Shown here: positions 11,751 through 17,466 of the stretch, one piece after another
Numbering within the stretch: the stretch's first letter is position 1
Layout of the letters: every line of letters begins with the position of its first letter
The notes under the pieces: model-generated
Databases searched by the model: none
What the model was told of the DNA's origin: nothing
The model's input: only the letters and a program-made list of their open reading frames with translations
Position numbers and translations under genes: made by a program
Origin: a bacterium
Lineage (GTDB): Bacteria > Campylobacterota > Campylobacteria > Campylobacterales > Sulfurimonadaceae
Direction: 5' to 3'
Length of the DNA: 17,466 bases
Assembly (NCBI GenBank): GCA_018824795.1
Contig: JAHJFL010000006.1
Location: forward strand, 1-17,466

Positions 11751-14495
11751 ATGTCATTACGAATATTTATGCTTATGATTGTCTCCGTGCTCTTTTTACA
11801 TGCAGAACCGAGTCTAGCTGAAGTTAAGGAAGCTGTAGGTCAAAATCCAGCTCTATTGGAGAGCCCCCAAGCGAAAGCTATGATGGCTGAAAAAGGTTTA
11901 ACAGCTGAGCAAGTGAAACAGAAGATTAGTGAAAATAACACAACAAAAGAAACAACAAAGATAAGCAGTGAGAATGCTATTAACGAAATAGACATAAACT
12001 CTACATCCGATGAACTTGTTACCCAAGAAAAGGAAGGTGATGTCATTAATTTAGTTAACCCTTTTCTTTTTCAAAATAATGATGAATTGAGAAAAGATTT
12101 AGCTAAAAAACAACAAGATTTTACTTCAGTTAAACTCTCTCGTTATTCGGCAAGTTTTTATGCGAATAAAAATACAATTGACTCGACATCCCTACCAACA
12201 CCAGAAGACTATGTTGTAACTGCAGGTGATACGATTAGCGTACATGTGTATGGTGATAGAAATAAAGATTATTTTCTTGATGTGAAAAATGATGGTGCAG
12301 TAGATCTCGAATTTATTGGACCACTTCGAATAGGCGGAATGAAATTTATTGATGCAAAAGAATATTTAGAAAGTCATTTAAAAGAGCATTATAAAATGAG
12401 CAGCTTTAATATAAGTATGCAAAATTACTCCACTATTCAAGTTACTCTTATCGGTGAAGTAAAATATCCTGGTCTTTACAATTTATCGTCATTTTCTACG
12501 GTGAAAGATTTATTGATTGTTGCAAAAGGTGTCCGGGACAATGCCTCTGTGAGAGATATTGTTATTAAAAGAAATTCGAAAGTTATTGCAAGATTAGATT
12601 TCTATGACTTACTGTTTGATGGAAAAGTTTCCGGTTCTACTATTCTCAAGCATGGGGATGTTGTAATTATCAACAAGGCCGATAAGCTGGTGAGTATTGA
12701 TGGTTATGTAAGCCATGCTGCTATATTTGAACTCAGTGAACAAGAAAACTTAGATAAACTTATTGAATATGCAGGCGGATTAGAACCGAATGCTTCAAGT
12801 TCAAATATAAAAATAGACAGATACAGTGATAATTCTACTTTTGAAACTTTTGAAGTAAGTTTTAAAGATGCTAAAACATTTAAAATGAAAAATGGAGATA
12901 AGGTTTATATTTATCCGCTAGATTTTACAGCTGCGAGCAGCGTAAATGTTTATGGAAATGTGATTCGTCCGGGAAGCTATAGAATAGATGGTGATAAAAC
13001 ATTGAATGATTTTTTCAAAAAATCTCTTAAAGACGGTCTTAAAAAATTCTTTTTGCCAGAAACTTATTTTGAATACGGAGTGATAAAGCGTTATACAAAA
13101 GAGTTGAATTATGCAACTCAGTCATTTAATATATCTAAAGTTATAAACAATGAAGAAACGGTGGAGCTGTACCCTAATGATCAAATATTTATTTTTAGTA
13201 AAAATGATATTTTCTCAAACTCCTATGTAATAACAAAAGGCTCAGGTCTAATTAAAGAGGGTAAATTACAGTATTACTCTGGAATTACATTGCAAGATGC
13301 AATTAATGCATCGGGAATTAAGGGTATTTTAGATGATAAAGTAAGAGTGACAACTTTTAATACTGAAGATTTTATGCCTAAAACAACTTTTTATTCTCTC
13401 AAAAAAGATGGAAATATTTTACTAAGTGCTTATGATGAGTTAGAAGTTTATAATTATTATTCTACACATATTTTAGAACCGGTAAGTATTAAAGGGGAAG
13501 TTGTAACTCCTGCTTCAGTCTATTATGAAAATGGAATGAGTCTTAATGATTTAATAGTCAGTGCCGGCGGTTTAAACAAAACAGCCTACACAAAAAAGCT
13601 TGAAATAATTAGATACTATATAGATGAGGCGCATAATCGCCAAAAATCTATTATGAATATAAATGCAAATGAGACTAACTTTAAAGAATTTATGTTGCAG
13701 CCATATGATGAAGTGACAGTTTTTAAGATTCCAAAATGGAATGAGAAAAAAGAGGTTGTGCTCAAGGGTGAAGTGAGATTTCCCGGGACGTATACCATAG
13801 AAGGAACAGAACCTCTAAGCGAGGTAATTAAAAGAGCAGGCGGATTTACAGAGAATGCTTTTCTTCCTGGTGCAGTTTTTACAAGAGAGAGCATAAGACA
13901 AAATCAAGTTGAACAATACAATGATGCTCTGGCTAAAATCAAAAGAGAATTGGCAATCTACAACGCCATGCCTGCAAATGCTAAAAAGTCTGCCGCCATG
14001 GGACAATCGAACGGATCACTCAATGAGGTAATAGTTGAAGCACAAAAATATCAGCCACTTGGGCGTGTAAGCATTAAGCTTGATGATAATTTAAGTACTT
14101 TTGAACAAAGTCAATTCAATATAGTGCTTAAAGATAAAGATACTCTTACAATCCCTAGTCGAATAGATACAGTGACTGTTTTTGGAGAGGTATTTAATCC
14201 AACATCTTTTGTATATGACTATACAAAAGATGTTGATGAATACATAGCCATGGCGAGCGGTTATGCAAGATCTGCTGATACCTCAAATGTTTATATAATT
14301 CACGCGGATGGAACAAGTGAACCGATAAGTTCAGGATGGCTTAGCAGCAGTGTAGAAGTTAAAAAAGGTGATACTATCGTCGTACCTTTAAATATTAAAG
14401 AGTATGACAAACTTGAAGTGACGGACAGTGTAGCAAAAATTTTGGCAAGCTTTGCCCTTACTATAGCCGCAATGAATAGTTTAGGTGTCTTTTAA
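11751..14495 (+). CDS. Multi-SLBB polysaccharide export protein
   Basis: A 914-residue exported protein. Residues 1-23 form a signal peptide (cleavage near SLA). No lipobox cysteine follows, unlike the lipoprotein Wza. A helical, charged segment runs to about 120. A polysaccharide export (Wza-type) domain spans about 150-225 (EDYVVTAGDTISVHVYGD at 152-169). After it come about seven SLBB-type beta-grasp units, recognisable by repeats such as LIGEVKYPGLYNL (233-245), VYGNVIRPGSYRI (400-412), IKGEVVTPASVYY (580-592), LKGEVRFPGTYTI (671-683) and VFGEVFNPTSFVY (810-822). The C-terminus (about 895-914) is hydrophobic. Such proteins form periplasmic and outer-membrane channels for capsule or exopolysaccharide. 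It is far longer than Wza (about 380) because of the extra SLBB units. The stop overlaps the next start by one base. Confidence 0.88.
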   Translation: MSLRIFMLMIVSVLFLHAEPSLAEVKEAVGQNPALLESPQAKAMMAEKGLTAEQVKQKISENNTTKETTKISSENAINEIDINSTSDELVTQEKEGDVINLVNPFLFQNNDELRKDLAKKQQDFTSVKLSRYSASFYANKNTIDSTSLPTPEDYVVTAGDTISVHVYGDRNKDYFLDVKNDGAVDLEFIGPLRIGGMKFIDAKEYLESHLKEHYKMSSFNISMQNYSTIQVTLIGEVKYPGLYNLSSFSTVKDLLIVAKGVRDNASVRDIVIKRNSKVIARLDFYDLLFDGKVSGSTILKHGDVVIINKADKLVSIDGYVSHAAIFELSEQENLDKLIEYAGGLEPNASSSNIKIDRYSDNSTFETFEVSFKDAKTFKMKNGDKVYIYPLDFTAASSVNVYGNVIRPGSYRIDGDKTLNDFFKKSLKDGLKKFFLPETYFEYGVIKRYTKELNYATQSFNISKVINNEETVELYPNDQIFIFSKNDIFSNSYVITKGSGLIKEGKLQYYSGITLQDAINASGIKGILDDKVRVTTFNTEDFMPKTTFYSLKKDGNILLSAYDELEVYNYYSTHILEPVSIKGEVVTPASVYYENGMSLNDLIVSAGGLNKTAYTKKLEIIRYYIDEAHNRQKSIMNINANETNFKEFMLQPYDEVTVFKIPKWNEKKEVVLKGEVRFPGTYTIEGTEPLSEVIKRAGGFTENAFLPGAVFTRESIRQNQVEQYNDALAKIKRELAIYNAMPANAKKSAAMGQSNGSLNEVIVEAQKYQPLGRVSIKLDDNLSTFEQSQFNIVLKDKDTLTIPSRIDTVTVFGEVFNPTSFVYDYTKDVDEYIAMASGYARSADTSNVYIIHADGTSEPISSGWLSSSVEVKKGDTIVVPLNIKEYDKLEVTDSVAKILASFALTIAAMNSLGVF

Positions 14496-15439
14496 TGAAC
14501 AATTCTGAAGTAAATAGTACACAATATTTAGAAGAAGATGAGATAGATTTACGTGAACTCTGGAAAACTATTGTAGCCGGTAAGAAGATTATTTTTACGC
14601 TTGTTGCAATTGTTGTAACGGCAGCATTTATTTATGCTTTGAATTTACCAAATGTATATAAATCTGAGGCTGTGCTTATCCCTAGTGAAAGTAAAACAAG
14701 TGGTCTTGGCGGCCTTGGCGGTTTGGCTGCTATGGCCGGAGTAGATATTGGTGGCAGTGGTGCAATGACTCCTGATGTTGCGTTTAATTCATTACTTGGC
14801 AACTACGAATTTATGCGTAAGTTTGTTATTGAAAATAAAATTGTAGAACGTAAAATAGACAAAGATTTTGACAAAAATTATGTTTTTGCTTTAGGCTATA
14901 GGGGTGTGTATGATTTTTTTCATTCAAAAGATAGCAGTGGTAAAAAAGAACGAGATTTTGAAGATGATGTCTACAAAACAGTCAAGGATATTTCGGCAAA
15001 CTTTTCTATAAATAGTGATAAAAAAACCGGATTAATTAGCGTTTCATTTACAGATAGCGATAGAAATTATCCTCCTCAGGTTATAGAGATGTTTTTAAAA
15101 GATGCAAGTAAGTATTTAGTAGATAATAATCTTAGAATAATTAATAATAAACTTGGATATTTTGAAACAGAACTTCGTAAATCTGAGGGTTTTGAGCTAC
15201 GTCAAAGTATTTCGGCAATGGTTTCAAAGATACTCGAAGAAAAAGTGATGATGCAGTCGAAAGTCTATTATCAATGTGATATTTTAACAGAATCGGCACC
15301 TGCATATATTAAAGATAAAACAAAACCTAAACGCAGCCTAATTATAATTGTTTCGTTTGTAACAAGTATTATCCTTGGGATATTATTAGTTTTCTTTTTA
15401 CAGTTTATTAAACAAGAATCTGAAGAACAAAAGCTTTAA
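14495..15439 (+). CDS. Wzz-type polysaccharide chain-length determinant
   Basis: A 314-residue inner-membrane protein of the Wzz/PCP family. TM1 is about 32-50 and TM2 about 282-304, with a proline (KPKRS, 277-281) just before TM2 as is typical. Between them is a periplasmic domain, which near its start has a glycine-rich stretch (GLGGLGGLAAMAG at 70-82). There is no cytoplasmic tyrosine-kinase domain after TM2, so it is a PCP1-like co-polymerase rather than a Wzc-type protein. It should set polymer length and pair with the SLBB exporter; the genes overlap by one base (TAATG), so translation is coupled. The stop abuts the stop of the convergent lnt with no bases between. Confidence 0.87.
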   Translation: MNNSEVNSTQYLEEDEIDLRELWKTIVAGKKIIFTLVAIVVTAAFIYALNLPNVYKSEAVLIPSESKTSGLGGLGGLAAMAGVDIGGSGAMTPDVAFNSLLGNYEFMRKFVIENKIVERKIDKDFDKNYVFALGYRGVYDFFHSKDSSGKKERDFEDDVYKTVKDISANFSINSDKKTGLISVSFTDSDRNYPPQVIEMFLKDASKYLVDNNLRIINNKLGYFETELRKSEGFELRQSISAMVSKILEEKVMMQSKVYYQCDILTESAPAYIKDKTKPKRSLIIIVSFVTSIILGILLVFFLQFIKQESEEQKL

Positions 15440-16678
15440 TTATTTTACAACACCTGTTCCACTTGAATTTGCCGAGTGGTAGATAATAACTCCATTCTTT
15501 CTTGCGTAGTAGCGCATGAGAAGTTTTTGAAGTGTCGGCTCTATAGACGGAGCGAACCAGGCGTTGTTGCTGATTGCAATCATAAAATTCACCTCGCCCT
15601 CATAAAGCTCTGCACAAGTCGCTTCATAACATACCGCATTTCTGAACTTGACTCCTTTTATGACAAAATCAGTCGGCTTATCGGCTCCTGTAAAATCTGA
15701 TGCTCCGGCAAAAAAGTTGTCATTGATGATTTTTTTTGCAAAATTTGGAAGTGGAATATACTCTCCAAATGGAACAAGCACCATTTTTTTTGCAATTTCA
15801 TAGCTGCCATTTTGAAACATATAGGTTACATTGTAATTTTGCTTATCTTCGTAAAGTAGTGCACCTGTGACAATTGTAATATCATAGGAGTATTGTAAAA
15901 GGGTATCAAGAATTTGAGGATTCTTGTTCATATACAGAGGAAAAACAGACTCCGGTAAAACTACAACATCGTAGCCAGAATCTCTTGCATTTTCAATCTC
16001 TTTGTAAACCATAGTAATGGTTTTGGAAAGATTTTCTCTTTGCCATTTTTGCTCTTGAAGCATATGTGTGGCAACAAGTTTTATCTTCAGCGGTGCATCT
16101 TTTTGTTCCGGTGTGTAGAAATTCAGTGCCAAAATTAGAAGTAAAAGAGGTGAGAATTTCCATTGTTTATTGACGTAATTTGGAAGTGTCAGTGCTGCTA
16201 AAACAAGCGCTAATTGGTATTTGAAAACACCAATGTAGCTATCTACAAAAATAACTTCTATCTGCATCCAGTTGAAGTCAAAAGGTTCGACAAAACTCAG
16301 ACCAAAAAGAAGTAAAGCTCTGATATATATTTTGTGCGTTAATGCTAAAACGCCAAAAAAAAGCATATAAACCAAAGCAAATCCGAAAGTTATAAAAGGT
16401 GTCATAAATCCTACACCCTGGTATTTAAAACTGTAGCCAATCCAGTAAAACCATGCTAAGCCAATGAAAAAACCGGCAGCTAAAATAGCACGCTTTGGCA
16501 TATACAGCAAAAGTGTCAAAGCACTCAGACCAAAGAGAGTATTCACGATTTTAAGAGTTATCCCATAATGCTCTAAATAGAGAAAAGTACTAAGGAATAT
16601 GGCAGTCAGACCACCTAAAAAGAGTTCAAATAAAAGAGATTTTTGACTGTTTTGTGATTTTTTTAAGAATGTTATCAT
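15440..16678 (-). CDS. lnt: Apolipoprotein N-acyltransferase
   Basis: A 412-residue polytopic inner-membrane enzyme (from this start) that adds the third acyl chain to lipoproteins. The N-terminal half (to about 190) holds several hydrophobic segments. The C-terminal half is a nitrilase-type domain with the Glu-Lys-Cys triad: E in VVLPESVFP, K in KKMVLVPFGEYIP, and C in NAVCYEATCAE (243, 298 and 350 in this numbering). It is shorter than E. coli Lnt (512) and ends soon after the HSANSSGTG segment. The frame opens two codons earlier at a TTG (16684), but the ATG at 16678 is a better start. A TATAAT lies only five bases before that ATG, so translation may begin at or near the first base of the mRNA. 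I recall the same divergence from yajC in Campylobacter jejuni. Confidence 0.92.
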   Translation of the reverse strand: MITFLKKSQNSQKSLLFELFLGGLTAIFLSTFLYLEHYGITLKIVNTLFGLSALTLLLYMPKRAILAAGFFIGLAWFYWIGYSFKYQGVGFMTPFITFGFALVYMLFFGVLALTHKIYIRALLLFGLSFVEPFDFNWMQIEVIFVDSYIGVFKYQLALVLAALTLPNYVNKQWKFSPLLLLILALNFYTPEQKDAPLKIKLVATHMLQEQKWQRENLSKTITMVYKEIENARDSGYDVVVLPESVFPLYMNKNPQILDTLLQYSYDITIVTGALLYEDKQNYNVTYMFQNGSYEIAKKMVLVPFGEYIPLPNFAKKIINDNFFAGASDFTGADKPTDFVIKGVKFRNAVCYEATCAELYEGEVNFMIAISNNAWFAPSIEPTLQKLLMRYYARKNGVIIYHSANSSGTGVVK

Positions 16679-16683
16679 GCGCA

Positions 16684-16689
16684 ATTATA
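16684..16689 (-). promoter_or_regulatory. Putative -10 for lnt, unusually close to the ATG
   Basis: TATAAT reads on the minus strand at 16689-16684, in the context TGTGTATAATTGCGC. With normal spacing, transcription would start at about 16678-16676, the lnt start codon itself. A leaderless mRNA is possible; otherwise the true promoter is farther upstream and this hexamer is chance. Confidence 0.35.
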
Positions 16690-16722
16690 CACATATTCAG
16701 TCCTATGTTAATATAGTTTTTG

Positions 16723-16728
16723 TATAAT
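16723..16728 (+). promoter_or_regulatory. Putative -10 for yajC-secD
   Basis: TATAAT at 16723-16728, in the context TTTTTGTATAATCGCC, lies 33 bases before the yajC ATG, the same distance as the acpP -10 from acpP. Only 33 bases separate it from the opposing lnt -10, so the upstream parts of the two promoters would overlap. Confidence 0.6.
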
Positions 16729-16761
16729 CGCCGCAATTTAAACAAAAAAGGAATTTTCAGT

Positions 16762-17028
16762 ATGGAAATTATTTCTCAATTATTACCGTTCGTATTTTTA
16801 ATCGCAATTATGTATTTCGTGATTATCCGTCCACAACAAAAAGAAGCAAAAGCTAAAGTAGAGATGATAGCAGCACTTAAAAAAGGTGACAAAGTTATTA
16901 CAAGTGGTGGATTTATAGTTGTAATCAATAAAGTTGAAGAAGAATTTTTAAGCGTGAAAATGAATGATGAAGTAATAGCAAAAATTACAAAAGATTCTGT
17001 TGCTAAGAAGTTTCAGGATGAAATTTAA
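16762..17028 (+). CDS. yajC: Sec translocase accessory subunit YajC
   Basis: An 88-residue single-pass membrane protein. The transmembrane segment is about 6-22 and ends in IIRPQQK (21-27), the family hallmark, followed by a basic stretch and GDKVITSGG (about 42-50). YajC associates with SecD and SecF in the inner membrane and supports Sec-dependent protein export. The frame extends upstream to 16720, but that would place the start within the promoter; AAGGAA at 16748-16753 sets the start at the ATG at 16762. secD begins inside its last codons, an 11-base overlap. Confidence 0.95.
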   Translation: MEIISQLLPFVFLIAIMYFVIIRPQQKEAKAKVEMIAALKKGDKVITSGGFIVVINKVEEEFLSVKMNDEVIAKITKDSVAKKFQDEI

Positions 17029-17466
17029 TTATAGAATAGCCATTTTTGCATTAGCAATAATTTTTGGCATTGTATTTTCAGTTCCTTCTCTTCTTCAAAC
17101 AAAAGAGGGAAAAAAAGTTTCTTTAGGTCTTGATTTACAGGGTGGGCTTCATATGCTTCTTGGTGTGAAAACTGAAGAGGCTACAAAGTCCCGTATTAAG
17201 TCATTGGCTGCGAGTATTAAACACTTTTCTGAGAGAAAAGACATTCTTATTGATTCTTTGACTTTTGATGAGTCGTCTGTCTCTTTTAAACTTTTAGACA
17301 GTGATGATTTAAAAACAATACAAGAGTTCTTAGCAACTGTTGAGGGTGCAAATATTGTACTTAACGGAGAGGCAATCTCTTTGAGTTTAACACCAGAAGA
17401 GATAGAAAAAACGAAACAGCAGGCAATTTCTCAAGCTATTGAAACTATTCGTAACCGTTTAGACCA
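17018..17466 (+). CDS. secD: Protein translocase subunit SecD, 3' end beyond the window
   Basis: The first 149 codons of SecD run off the window edge. The start ATG at 17018 lies inside yajC. The first transmembrane segment is about 7-25. GLDLQGGLHMLLGV (37-50) is the conserved SecD D1 motif, and the fragment ends in IRNRLDQ, the start of another well-conserved segment. SecD works with SecF to pull translocated proteins into the periplasm, using the proton gradient. AAGAAG seven bases before the ATG is a weak ribosome binding site, so coupling to yajC translation is likely. secF is expected downstream. Confidence 0.95.
   Translation, partial: MKFNYRIAIFALAIIFGIVFSVPSLLQTKEGKKVSLGLDLQGGLHMLLGVKTEEATKSRIKSLAASIKHFSERKDILIDSLTFDESSVSFKLLDSDDLKTIQEFLATVEGANIVLNGEAISLSLTPEEIEKTKQQAISQAIETIRNRLD

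Noticed and set aside
16720..16761. N-terminal extension of YajC
   Set aside because: It overlaps the presumed -10 element, and a good ribosome binding site precedes the internal ATG at 16762.

Overview
The window is AT-rich DNA with a compact gene layout typical of Campylobacterota (Epsilonproteobacteria), most likely a free-living Sulfurimonas-like organism. The reasons are the protein sequences, the promoter style (TATAAT-type -10 elements, often preceded by TTTG, with no recognisable -35) and three gene orders that I recall from Campylobacter and Helicobacter: fabG-acpP-fabF-accA, rpmB next to a two-TM potassium channel gene, and lnt divergent from yajC-secD. The genus is an inference; no rRNA gene or other taxonomic marker is present.

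Layout from left to right. 1-409 (-): 5' part of a secreted protein with a DsbC-like thioredoxin-type segment. 532-3840 (+): fatty-acid synthesis block fabG, acpP, fabF, accA, with a separate promoter before acpP and a strong terminator directly after it. 3845-5909 (-): rpe, trpF and a DnaQ-type exonuclease in one operon, convergent with accA; a palindrome carries both stop codons. 6113-8301 (-): an HDOD-domain protein and a STAS/receiver-like/CheX protein whose genes overlap by 4 bases. 8461-10966 (+): rpmB, a potassium channel gene and argJ, the last with a TTG start. 11098-11622 (-): a gamma-carbonic-anhydrase-like protein. 11751-15439 (+): a polysaccharide-export pair, a large multi-SLBB protein and a Wzz-type chain-length protein, with no glycosyltransferases nearby. 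15440-16678 (-): lnt. 16762-17466 (+): yajC and the 5' part of secD.

Most of the window is housekeeping: acyl chain synthesis, ribosome, arginine, tryptophan and pentose-phosphate steps, lipoprotein maturation and the Sec accessory complex. The accessory content is the SLBB/Wzz pair and the HDOD/CheX pair.

The least explained structure is a pair of related intergenic elements of about 115 bp, at about 5932-6044 and 10975-11090, in the same orientation. They align without gaps over 69 positions with 52 identities. They share a series of hairpins, including one stem with two double compensatory base changes around a constant TAAA loop and a 12-pair stem around a constant CTAAA loop. The first copy lies between a TATAAT element and the rpe start, so it could be a structured leader; the second lies between the convergent 3' ends of argJ and the gamma-CA gene. 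They look like members of a structured intergenic repeat or RNA family that I do not recognise.
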